From the NCBI RefSeq assembly GCF_010093205.1, contig NZ_PDWN01000004.1:62001-126000 (forward strand): DNA of 64,000 bases, written 5' to 3'. Below, in pieces: positions 28,182 through 35,242 of the stretch. Numbering within the stretch: position 1 is the stretch's first letter; the number at the start of each line of letters is the position of its first letter. The translations under genes were made by a program, and so were the position numbers. The DNA comes from Pseudoxanthomonas daejeonensis (GTDB lineage Bacteria; Pseudomonadota; Gammaproteobacteria; Xanthomonadales; Xanthomonadaceae). The notes beneath the pieces were generated by a model that made no database searches, was not told the origin of the DNA, and saw nothing but the letters and a program-made list of their open reading frames with translations.

Positions 28182-30134
28182 ATGTCAACCCCCGATCAAG
28201 AAAACCCTGCCGCCCTGCGCTTCGGCGACCTCGGCCTGCCCGAACCGTTGATGGCCGCGCTGGCCTCCGTCGGTTACGAATCGCCGTCGCCGATCCAGGC
28301 CGCCACGATTCCCGCCCTGCTGGCGGGTCGCGACGTGCTGGGCACCGCCCAGACCGGCACCGGCAAGACCGCCGCGTTCGCGCTGCCGGTACTTGCGGGG
28401 CTGGACCTGTCCAAGACCAAGCCGCAGGCCCTGGTGCTGGCACCCACGCGCGAACTGGCCATCCAGGTCGCCGAGGCGTTCCAGCGCTACGCCACCAGGA
28501 TGCCCGGCTTCAATGTCCTGCCGATCTACGGCGGCCAGGGCTACGGCCCGCAGCTGGCGGCGCTGCGCCGCGGCGTGCACGTGGTGGTGGGCACCCCGGG
28601 ACGGGTGATCGACCACCTCAACCGTGGCACGCTGGACCTGTCCGAGCTGAAGTGCCTGGTCCTGGATGAAGCCGACGAGATGCTGCGCATGGGTTTCATC
28701 GACGATGTCGAGGCCGTGCTGCTGAAGACCCCGCCGACGCGCCAGGTGGCGCTGTTCTCGGCAACGATGCCGCCGCCGATCCGGCGCATCGCCCAGACCT
28801 ACCTCAAGGATCCGACCGAAGTCACGATCGAGGCCAAGACCACGACCGCGGCCAATATCCGGCAGCGCTACTGGTTCGTCAGCGGCATGCACAAGCTCGA
28901 CGCGCTGACCCGGATCATCGAAGCCGAGCCGTTCGACGCGATGATCGTGTTCGCCCGGACCAAGGCCGGCACCGAGGAGCTGGCGCAGAAGCTGCAGGCG
29001 CGCGGTCAGGCCGCCGCGGCGATCAACGGCGACATCCAGCAGCAGCAGCGCGAGCGCACCATCCAGCAGCTCAAGGACGGCAAGCTCGACGTGCTGGTCG
29101 CCACCGACGTGGCCGCGCGCGGCCTGGACGTGGAGCGCATCAGCCATGTGCTGAACTACGACATCCCGTACGACACCGAAAGTTACGTGCACCGGATCGG
29201 CCGCACCGGCCGCGCCGGCCGTACGGGCGACGCGATCCTGTTCGTCACCCCGCGCGAGAAGGGCATGCTGCGCGCGATCGAGCGCGCCACCCGCCAGCCG
29301 ATCGAAGAGATGCGCCTGCCGACGGTGGAAGCGGTCAACGACCGCCGCGTGGCGCGTTTCTTCGAGAAGATTTCCGGCGCGCTGGAAGCCGGCGGCCTGG
29401 AGCCGTACCGTGAGCTGATGGACCGCTACGCCGGCGAGCACGACGTGGGTTCCAACGAGATCGCCGCCGCGCTCGCGAAGTTGCTGCAAGGCGAGACGCC
29501 GCTGTTCCTCGAGGCGAGGGAGCCGGCGCCGGCTCCGCGTTTCGAGCGTCCGTCGCGCGACTCGGGCAATGACGAGCGCCGCGGCCCGCGTCCGCCGCGG
29601 TCGAACGATGAAGGCTTCACGCCGCGCCCGCCACGCCCGCACGGATCCGATGCCACCTCGCGTCCGCAGCGCACGCACGATTCCGACTTCGCCGCGCGCC
29701 CGGCTCGCGCGCCCGATTCCGAATTCGGCGCGCGCCCGCCGCGCGCGGCCAAGCCGCCGCGTTCGGCGCCCGATACCGGCATGGAAACCTACCGGGTCGA
29801 GGTCGGCCACGCGCACGGGGTCAAGCCGGGGAACATCGTGGGCGCGATCGCCAACGAGGCCGGGCTGGAGAGCCGCTTCATCGGCCGCATCGACATCCAC
29901 GACGACCATTCGATCCTGGACCTGCCCGAGGGCATGCCGCCGGAAATCATGTCGCACCTGCAGAAGGCCTGGGTGGTCGGCCAGCAACTGCGGATCACCC
30001 GCTGGGACGGCAGCCACGCTCCCGCAGCGCAGGCGCCGAAGAGCTTCCGGCCGCAGGGCGCCCGTCCGGGCAAGCCCGGCAATGGGCCGCCGCGTCCGCA
30101 CCGCAAGGGTCCGCCCAAGCCGCACGGCGGCTGA
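28182..30134 (+). CDS. deaD: DEAD-box ATP-dependent RNA helicase (DeaD/CsdA type)
   Basis: A 650-residue RNA helicase. The N-terminal helicase core has the Q motif (ESPSPIQ), motif I AQTGTGKT (56-63), DEAD (162-165) and SAT; the second core domain ends with HRIGRTGRAGR. After about residue 445 comes a disordered Arg/Pro-rich linker with a 12-residue tandem repeat, and residues about 534-607 form the DbpA-type RNA-binding domain (TYRVEVGHAHGVKPGNIVGA). A basic tail closes the protein. This layout matches CsdA/DeaD, which acts in ribosome assembly and cold adaptation. A good terminator follows. Confidence 0.93.
   Translation: MSTPDQENPAALRFGDLGLPEPLMAALASVGYESPSPIQAATIPALLAGRDVLGTAQTGTGKTAAFALPVLAGLDLSKTKPQALVLAPTRELAIQVAEAFQRYATRMPGFNVLPIYGGQGYGPQLAALRRGVHVVVGTPGRVIDHLNRGTLDLSELKCLVLDEADEMLRMGFIDDVEAVLLKTPPTRQVALFSATMPPPIRRIAQTYLKDPTEVTIEAKTTTAANIRQRYWFVSGMHKLDALTRIIEAEPFDAMIVFARTKAGTEELAQKLQARGQAAAAINGDIQQQQRERTIQQLKDGKLDVLVATDVAARGLDVERISHVLNYDIPYDTESYVHRIGRTGRAGRTGDAILFVTPREKGMLRAIERATRQPIEEMRLPTVEAVNDRRVARFFEKISGALEAGGLEPYRELMDRYAGEHDVGSNEIAAALAKLLQGETPLFLEAREPAPAPRFERPSRDSGNDERRGPRPPRSNDEGFTPRPPRPHGSDATSRPQRTHDSDFAARPARAPDSEFGARPPRAAKPPRSAPDTGMETYRVEVGHAHGVKPGNIVGAIANEAGLESRFIGRIDIHDDHSILDLPEGMPPEIMSHLQKAWVVGQQLRITRWDGSHAPAAQAPKSFRPQGARPGKPGNGPPRPHRKGPPKPHGG
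29589..29744 (+). repeat. 36-bp tandem repeat in the helicase linker
   Basis: Four 36-bp units plus a partial fifth encode RPPRSNDEGFTP, RPPRPHGSDATS, RPQRTHDSDFAA and RPARAPDSEFGA, then RPPR. The common pattern is R-P-x-R, an acidic/Ser centre, and two small residues. It lies in the disordered linker between the helicase core and the RNA-binding domain. Confidence 0.75.
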
Positions 30135-30169
30135 TCGACCGTCGGCGCCCGCTGCGTCGCATCCTCTGC

Positions 30170-30203
30170 AAGGCCGCCCCCCAAAGGGTCGGCCTTTTTC
30201 TTT
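30170..30203 (+). terminator. Rho-independent terminator of the RNA helicase gene
   Basis: AAGGCCG (30170-30176) pairs with CGGCCTT (30190-30196), followed at once by a run of T residues. It lies 36 bp after the helicase stop. Confidence 0.8.
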
Positions 30204-30238
30204 GGGCGTCACAGGCGTCGCGAGCCGACAAACGGCAC

Positions 30239-30283
30239 TTGACTTGCTTTTTTAAGCAATTAGCATATTAGTTAAATAAGTAA
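30239..30283 (+). promoter_or_regulatory. AT-rich promoter/operator of the membrane protein-ArsR pair
   Basis: In a very AT-rich island, TTGACT (30239-30244) and TAGCAT (30261-30266, 16-bp spacing) form a candidate promoter. The spacer contains TTGCTT-TTTT-AAGCAA (30244-30259). Next to the expected start is TTAGTTAAATAAGTAA (30268-30283), an interrupted palindrome of the form TTA-n-TTA-nn-TAA-n-TAA, similar to ArsR/SmtB-family operators. Repression by the ArsR protein encoded downstream is inferred. Confidence 0.55.
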
Positions 30284-30322
30284 TTCATTACCGATCAACC
30301 GACCGCAGAAGGAGCTACCGCC

Positions 30323-30739
30323 ATGACACTCGAACTGGGATACCTGCTGTACCTGGGCGTTTCCATCGCCATGACCATCTGGGTGGCGCGTACGCTGTCT
30401 AAGAATGGCGAGGTGTTCCTGGTCAAGTGCTTCGGCCAGGACGAACAGCTCGCGAAGTCGACCAACCACCTGTTGGTGGTGGGGTTCTACCTGGTCAACA
30501 TCGGCTTCATCGCCCTGCGCATGGATGGCTGGAACGAGGGCAGGGCGGTCGCCTCCATGATTCCCTACGTGGCGGCCAAGATCGGCCTGTCGGTACTGGT
30601 CCTGGGCGCGATGCACTTCTTCAACATGGCGATGATCGCCCGCTATGGACGCACGGTCGCCAACTGGGCGCACGGCCAGGAAGCGATGCGCGCGCCGCTG
30701 CCGGCGCACCTGCCGCCGCTGCCGCCGCAGCAGCGCTGA
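30323..30739 (+). CDS. Integral membrane protein, function unknown
   Basis: A 138-residue membrane protein with about three transmembrane helices (residues about 4-22, 48-66 and 82-104) and a Pro-rich C-terminus (APLPAHLPPLPPQQR). I do not recognise a named family. It has a strong ribosome-binding site (AAGGAG, 8 nt before the ATG) and an AT-rich promoter with a likely operator. The next gene encodes an ArsR-family regulator 129 bp downstream, which suggests that expression of this protein responds to some signal read by that regulator. Confidence 0.78.
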   Translation: MTLELGYLLYLGVSIAMTIWVARTLSKNGEVFLVKCFGQDEQLAKSTNHLLVVGFYLVNIGFIALRMDGWNEGRAVASMIPYVAAKIGLSVLVLGAMHFFNMAMIARYGRTVANWAHGQEAMRAPLPAHLPPLPPQQR

Positions 30740-30868
30740 GGCGCGCGCCCGCGCACGGATTGCGCTGGCGTTCCGACAGGACCCGGGATACTTTCGGCAG
30801 GGACGGCATCGCGATCGCGGTGCCGTCCCGCGATCACTACCGCGACCGCAGCGCAGACGTACCGGACC

Positions 30869-31189
30869 ATGAGCACCGACAAGATTTTCGAAGCACTCGC
30901 CTCCAGCCCGCGCCGGCAGATCCTGGCCTACCTGTCGGAACAGGAGCTGCCGGCCGGCGACATCGCCGCGCGCTTCGAGATGAGCGCACCGGCGGTGTCG
31001 CGGCACCTGGCGGTGCTGGAGAACGCCGGCCTGATCGCCGGCGAGCGTCGCGGCCAGTACGTGGTCTACCGGCTGGTGCCCGACAGCCTGGTCAACACCC
31101 TGACCCAGTTCGCCTTCGAGATCTGCCCGGTCGGCGCGCCGCTCAAGCGCGAGTCGCGACGGGCGAAGAAGTCCGCCGGCGCGGCCTGA
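30869..31189 (+). CDS. ArsR-family winged-helix repressor
   Basis: A 106-residue winged-helix protein of the ArsR/SmtB superfamily (KIFEALASSPRRQILAYLSE, recognition helix MSAPAVSRHLAVLENAGLI, wing RRGQYVVYRL). It lacks the ELCVCDL-type metal-binding motif; a single cysteine remains (ICPVG). It therefore may sense something other than a metal, as SdpR-like members do. It probably controls the upstream membrane-protein gene and itself. Confidence 0.85.
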   Translation: MSTDKIFEALASSPRRQILAYLSEQELPAGDIAARFEMSAPAVSRHLAVLENAGLIAGERRGQYVVYRLVPDSLVNTLTQFAFEICPVGAPLKRESRRAKKSAGAA

Positions 31190-31226
31190 TCGCGCCGCAG
31201 CGGGGACGCGGCGGGGTCCGCTCGTC

Positions 31227-31232
31227 GATAAT
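31227..31232 (+). promoter_or_regulatory. -10 element placing the rluF mRNA start at its ATG
   Basis: GATAAT ends 6 bp before the ATG at 31239, and no Shine-Dalgarno sequence lies between them, so a leaderless transcript is possible. No -35 box is evident. Confidence 0.35.
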
Positions 31233-31238
31233 GGACCC

Positions 31239-31958
31239 ATGACCGTCCGCCTCAACAAGCACATCGCCGAAACCGGCTTCTGTTCGCGCCGCGAGGCCGA
31301 TCGCCTGATCGCCGCGCGCCGCGTCACCGTGAACGGCCAGCCGGCCGGGATGGGCGCGGTGGTCGGGGAGGGCGACACGGTGCTGGTCGACGGCCAGCCG
31401 CTGAAGGTGCGCACGGCCAAGGCCGGCAAGCGTCGGCACGTCTACATCGCGCTGAACAAGCCGGTCGGGGTGACCTGCACGACCGAGAGCTCGGTCGACG
31501 GAAACATCGTGGACTTCATCGGCCACGAGCAAAGGATCTTCCCGATCGGTCGCCTGGACAAGGATTCCGAGGGCCTGATCCTGCTGACCAGCAACGGCGA
31601 CATCGTCAACCAGATCCTGCGTGCGGAGAACCGCCACCAGAAGGAGTACCTGGTGGCGGTCAACAAGCCGGTGACCGACGAGTTCCTGCGCGGCATGTCG
31701 CGCGGGGTGCGGATCCACGGCGAGACGACCCTGCCATGCCGCACCGCGCGGATCGCGAAGTTCGGTTTCCGCATCGTGCTCGAGCAGGGCCTCAACCGCC
31801 AGATCCGGCTGATGGCCGCCGCCTTCGATTACCGGGTGACCCAGTTGCGCCGGGTGCGGATCGACAACATCAAGCTGGGCGCGCTCAAGCCCGGCCAGTG
31901 GCGCAACCTCAGCGAGGCCGAACTGCAGGGCCTGCTGCCCGGGCACCCGGACTGGTGA
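31239..31958 (+). CDS. rluF: 23S rRNA pseudouridine synthase, RluF type
   Basis: A 239-residue RsuA/RluB/RluF-family enzyme. An N-terminal S4 RNA-binding domain (about 1-60, LNKHIAETGFCSRREADRLI) precedes the catalytic domain with D107 in GRLDKDSEGLILLT. The KDSEG form of the motif and the length suggest RluF, which modifies U2604 of 23S rRNA. C-terminal blocks (GLNRQIRLMAAAFDYRVTQL) agree. The start is the ATG at 31239. Confidence 0.88.
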   Translation: MTVRLNKHIAETGFCSRREADRLIAARRVTVNGQPAGMGAVVGEGDTVLVDGQPLKVRTAKAGKRRHVYIALNKPVGVTCTTESSVDGNIVDFIGHEQRIFPIGRLDKDSEGLILLTSNGDIVNQILRAENRHQKEYLVAVNKPVTDEFLRGMSRGVRIHGETTLPCRTARIAKFGFRIVLEQGLNRQIRLMAAAFDYRVTQLRRVRIDNIKLGALKPGQWRNLSEAELQGLLPGHPDW

Positions 31959-31975
31959 CGCGGGGCCGGGCGGCC

Positions 31976-32017
31976 TTGATCCGGATCATTCCCGGACGCC
32001 GTCGCCGGGAATACGAT
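31976..32017 (+). promoter_or_regulatory. FNR-type site and promoter of the universal stress gene
   Basis: TTGAT-CCGG-ATCAT (31976-31989) matches 9 of 10 positions of the FNR/ANR consensus half-sites. A TACGAT -10 box lies at 32012-32017. If transcription begins 7 bp after it (32024), the FNR site is centred at -41.5, the standard class II position. The start codon of the stress gene is at 32054. Confidence 0.6.
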
Positions 32018-32053
32018 CGATCCATACCCTGACGCGGCAATCGGAGCGAAGCC

Positions 32054-32476
32054 ATGAAAATCCTGCTGGCAGTGGATGGCAGTGCGGTCGGCGCTGCGGC
32101 GGTACGCCGCGTGGCGAAACTGGCGAAGGCGCTGAAGGCGCCGCCCGAGCTGCACGTGCTGCAGGTGGTGCCGCGGCTGTCCAAGGCCGCCGAGAAGGAA
32201 TTCGGCAAGGCCGGCCCGGGCCGCTACTACGAGGCGCAGTACGAGGCGACGATGGCGGTGGTGCGCCCGCACCTCAAGCGCGCGCGGCTGGCGTTCCAGG
32301 AGCGCAAGGCGATCGGCGACGTGGTGCCGACCCTGCTCGACGAGGCCAAGGCGGTGAAGGCGGAGATGATCGTGATCGGCAGCCACGGCAAGGGCGCGCT
32401 GAAGAGCCTGCTGCTGGGCTCGGTGACGCAGAAGGTGGTCGCGTTGAGTCCGGTGCCGGTGCTGGTCGTGCACTGA
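32054..32476 (+). CDS. Universal stress protein (UspA family)
   Basis: A 140-residue single-domain universal stress protein. The ATP-binding pattern G-2x-G-9x-G-S/T is present (GSHGKGALKSLLLGSVTQKV near residues 113-132), and the N-terminal strand MKILLAVDGSAVGAAAVRR fits the family. GAGCGAAG before the ATG can serve as ribosome-binding site. An FNR-type site upstream suggests induction at low oxygen, as seen for several universal stress genes of Pseudomonas. Confidence 0.92.
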   Translation: MKILLAVDGSAVGAAAVRRVAKLAKALKAPPELHVLQVVPRLSKAAEKEFGKAGPGRYYEAQYEATMAVVRPHLKRARLAFQERKAIGDVVPTLLDEAKAVKAEMIVIGSHGKGALKSLLLGSVTQKVVALSPVPVLVVH

Positions 32477-32503
32477 GGCTCCACCGGGCAAGGCTGCGCC
32501 AGG

Positions 32504-33472
32504 TCAGTCGACCAGTTGCTTGGCCTCGGATGTGCCGAGCATTTCCGGATGCTGCACCTCGGCGTCCGGGGCTGCACCGGAGCGTCGTCGCGCCAGCAGC
32601 GGATCCAGGAACACCGCGCCCAGGATCACCGCCACGCCCAGGTAGAACAGCGGCGTGAGTTCGTGCTGCTCGCCCAGCAGCAGCGCGGCCAGGATGATCG
32701 CGTAGACCGGCTCCAGGTTGGTCGCCAGCTGCACGGTGTACGCGCTCAGGTGGCGCAGCGCGACCAGTGACAGCGCGAATGGCAGCAGGGTGCAGCCCAG
32801 TGCCAGCACCAGCAGCAGTGCGCCGTCGTGCAGGCCGGGAACCACCAGCAGGTCGCCGGCGAAGGCGGGCAGCAGCAGCGGCATCAATGGAGCCAGCGCG
32901 GTCAGGGCCAGGGTACCGGCGCCCAGCTCGATCGCGGTGACGGTCAGCGGATCGGCGTGTTCGACCAGGCGCTTGTTGTACGAGCCGAAGATCGCCACCA
33001 GCAGCGCCGACAGCGCGCCGACCGCCACGCCCAGGCGCATGCCATCCGGTACCCCGCCGACGACCAGCGCCACGCCGGGCAGGACCGCCACGCCCAGCGC
33101 CAGTTCGCGCGGGCGGAACGGACGCTTGGCCACCCACGGTTCGATCACCGCGGTGAACACCGGCGCCAGGGCAATACAGGTCGCGGCCACCGAGGCATTG
33201 GCCAGCTTGATCGCGCCATAGAAGGTCAGCCAGTGCAGTGCGACCACCACGCCGATGCCGGCATAGGCCAGCACCAGCCGCGGCGGCAGCGCGCGCAGTC
33301 CGCGCCAGACCCGCGGTACCAGCGCCAGTGCGGCGACCACCAGCAGCATCCGCCACCACACCAGCGGCAGCGCGGGCAGGCTGATCAGCTTGCCGAGGAT
33401 CGCGGTGAACCCCCACAGCAGGACGCAGAAATGGATTTGCAGTTGCGCGCAGGTGCGATCGGTCATCGGCAT
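32504..33472 (-). CDS. EamA/DMT-superfamily transporter
   Basis: A 322-residue inner-membrane protein with about ten transmembrane helices in two EamA repeats (first half about 10-145, second about 158-290). The first repeat contains FYGAIKLANASVAATCIAL, and the second LSAYTVQLATNLEPVYAI. The substrate is unknown; related proteins export amino acids and metabolites. Its start codon is 45 bp from the stop of the DUF2238 gene, same strand. Confidence 0.85.
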   Translation of the reverse strand: MPMTDRTCAQLQIHFCVLLWGFTAILGKLISLPALPLVWWRMLLVVAALALVPRVWRGLRALPPRLVLAYAGIGVVVALHWLTFYGAIKLANASVAATCIALAPVFTAVIEPWVAKRPFRPRELALGVAVLPGVALVVGGVPDGMRLGVAVGALSALLVAIFGSYNKRLVEHADPLTVTAIELGAGTLALTALAPLMPLLLPAFAGDLLVVPGLHDGALLLVLALGCTLLPFALSLVALRHLSAYTVQLATNLEPVYAIILAALLLGEQHELTPLFYLGVAVILGAVFLDPLLARRRSGAAPDAEVQHPEMLGTSEAKQLVD

Positions 33473-33517
33473 CGGCGCATTATCGCCCGGCGCCGGGCGT
33501 GCGTCCCGGCGCGAACG

Positions 33518-34189
33518 TCACCCGGGCGAGGCGACCTTCCTCGGGCAGGGCGCCAGCCAGCCACGCAGGCCGAGCACCGACACCGCCAGCACCGAGCCCA
33601 GGGTGGCCAGCAGCATGTCCTTCTGCGCATCCCACTCGTCGCCCTGGGTGCCCAGGTAGGCCTGGCCCAGGTCGCCACCGAAGAGGCTGGCGGCCAGCCA
33701 TTCGAACATCTCGAACAGCAGCGAGTGCGACATGATGAAGCTCACTGGCAGCACGAAGCGCCAGGCCCCGCGCGGCGGCGCCACCCGGTCGAGCAGTTCG
33801 ATGCAGGCCGGCGTCACCAGCACGCCATAGAGCAGGTGCACCAGCCGGTCGAAGGAGTTGCGCTGCAGGCCGAGCAGGGCGTCGATCGAGAATCCTGCGA
33901 CACGCTGGATGGAGGCGTCATAAGGCACTTCCGCATACGTGTAGTGCGCGCCGATCTCGTGCAGCACGCCGAACACGAACAGGCAGGTGTAGCTGAGCCT
34001 TGTCAGCGGCATGCGTCGCCAGCCCCAGGCCAGCACCGGCACGGCGACCAGGACCAGCACGTTTTCCAGGGCCCAGTCCTCGCGGTACCAGGGCGAGATG
34101 GCCAGCGCGATCCATACCGCAACGAACAGGCAGAGCAGGGCCAGCGCGTAGCCGGAGGTGGCAGGCGTCCGCTGGAAACCGGTGTTCAC
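33518..34189 (-). CDS. DUF2238 membrane protein (YjdF-like)
   Basis: A 223-residue inner-membrane protein with six or so hydrophobic segments. The family's conserved polar residues are present: HEIGAHYTYAEVPY at about 86-99, RLVHLLYG, FEMFEWLAA and GDEWDAQKDM (about 179-188). The function of the family is unknown. It belongs to a minus-strand run of small genes (DUF72, DUF2238, EamA). Confidence 0.88.
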   Translation of the reverse strand: MNTGFQRTPATSGYALALLCLFVAVWIALAISPWYREDWALENVLVLVAVPVLAWGWRRMPLTRLSYTCLFVFGVLHEIGAHYTYAEVPYDASIQRVAGFSIDALLGLQRNSFDRLVHLLYGVLVTPACIELLDRVAPPRGAWRFVLPVSFIMSHSLLFEMFEWLAASLFGGDLGQAYLGTQGDEWDAQKDMLLATLGSVLAVSVLGLRGWLAPCPRKVASPG

Positions 34190-34254
34190 GGGCGCCTCCT
34201 TTCACGCAAGCCGGTGCGGGCATCAAGCATGGGCATGGCCATCCGCGGTGCGGG

Positions 34255-35082
34255 TCACGAGAGCCGAGCGATCAGTGCGCGGGCAGCGGCCGGGTTGCGT
34301 TCCTTGGCGCTGGCGATGAAGAACACGAACGCCTCCCTCGGCGCGGTGCCGGGCCGGGGCGGGCCCACGTGCGGCAGTTCGGCGGGATCGCCGCCCGCCG
34401 CCCAGGCGCGCGCCCGCGCCGCCCAGGCGTCCAGCTCCGCTTCGGGATATCCGTGCTCGAGGTCGGCGCGGGACTGCATGACGCGCGCGTAGGTGAAGTC
34501 GGCGGTGACATCGGCGAAGGCCGGATGCTCGTCGGAGCCGGCGAACACCAGCGCGACGTTGCGCTGGCGCAGCAGGGCCAGCAGGTCCGGCGTGAACAGC
34601 GCGGGCTCGCGAAGTTCCAGCGCATGCCGCAGGCGCCGTCCGTCCACCTGCGCCGGCAGCAGCATCAGGAAGGCCGCCAGCTCATCGGGCGTCGGCGCCT
34701 GGCCGCGCTCGAACTGCCATGACAGCGCGCCGAGCCGGTCGCCCAGTTCGCCGATGCCGCCGACGAAATCCTCGATCTGCGCCCCGGTGCCGGCCAGGCG
34801 CCGGCTGGCCATGATCCGCTTCGGCGCCTTGGCGGTGAACAGGAAGCCGGGCGGCGTCTCGTCGCGCCACTTCGCGTACGTGGCGGGCTTCTGCGCGCCG
34901 TAGTAGGTGCCGTTGATCTCGATCGCGGTCAGTTCGCGGCTGGCGTATTCGAGCTCGCGCCGTTGTACCAGTCCGGCCGGATAGAACATCCCGCCGCGCC
35001 ATGGCGCATAGGTCCAGCCGCCGATGCCGACATGGATGCGCCTGGCCGGGCCGGAAGCGGGTGCGGCGAACAGGTCCTGCAT
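34255..35082 (-). CDS. DUF72 family protein
   Basis: A 275-residue cytosolic TIM-barrel-like protein of the DUF72 (YecE) family, with the typical HVGIGGWTYAPWRGGMFYP, the EINGTYYGAQKPATYAKWRD segment and FLFTAKAPKRI. No function is established. The start is the ATG at 35082; the longer frame to 35184 has no family similarity. The C-terminus departs slightly from the common W-N motif end but fits in length. Confidence 0.88.
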   Translation of the reverse strand: MQDLFAAPASGPARRIHVGIGGWTYAPWRGGMFYPAGLVQRRELEYASRELTAIEINGTYYGAQKPATYAKWRDETPPGFLFTAKAPKRIMASRRLAGTGAQIEDFVGGIGELGDRLGALSWQFERGQAPTPDELAAFLMLLPAQVDGRRLRHALELREPALFTPDLLALLRQRNVALVFAGSDEHPAFADVTADFTYARVMQSRADLEHGYPEAELDAWAARARAWAAGGDPAELPHVGPPRPGTAPREAFVFFIASAKERNPAAARALIARLS

Positions 35083-35242
35083 CGGTCGGCCTCCGGGTTG
35101 CGTGGGGCGATGATAGTCGCCGCACGCGTGAGGGCGTCGGCATCGTGCACGTCCGCCGTGGGGCCGGGCGCGGACTTCTGTCACTGGCCATCCGGGTATG
35201 GCCAGCGCCTAGAATCGAGGCCCGGTACCCGGAGCCTCCTGC

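Noticed and set aside
28185-30212. 675-codon minus-strand open frame over the DEAD-box helicase
   Set aside because: Antisense to the helicase; composition of a shadow frame and no recognisable domain.
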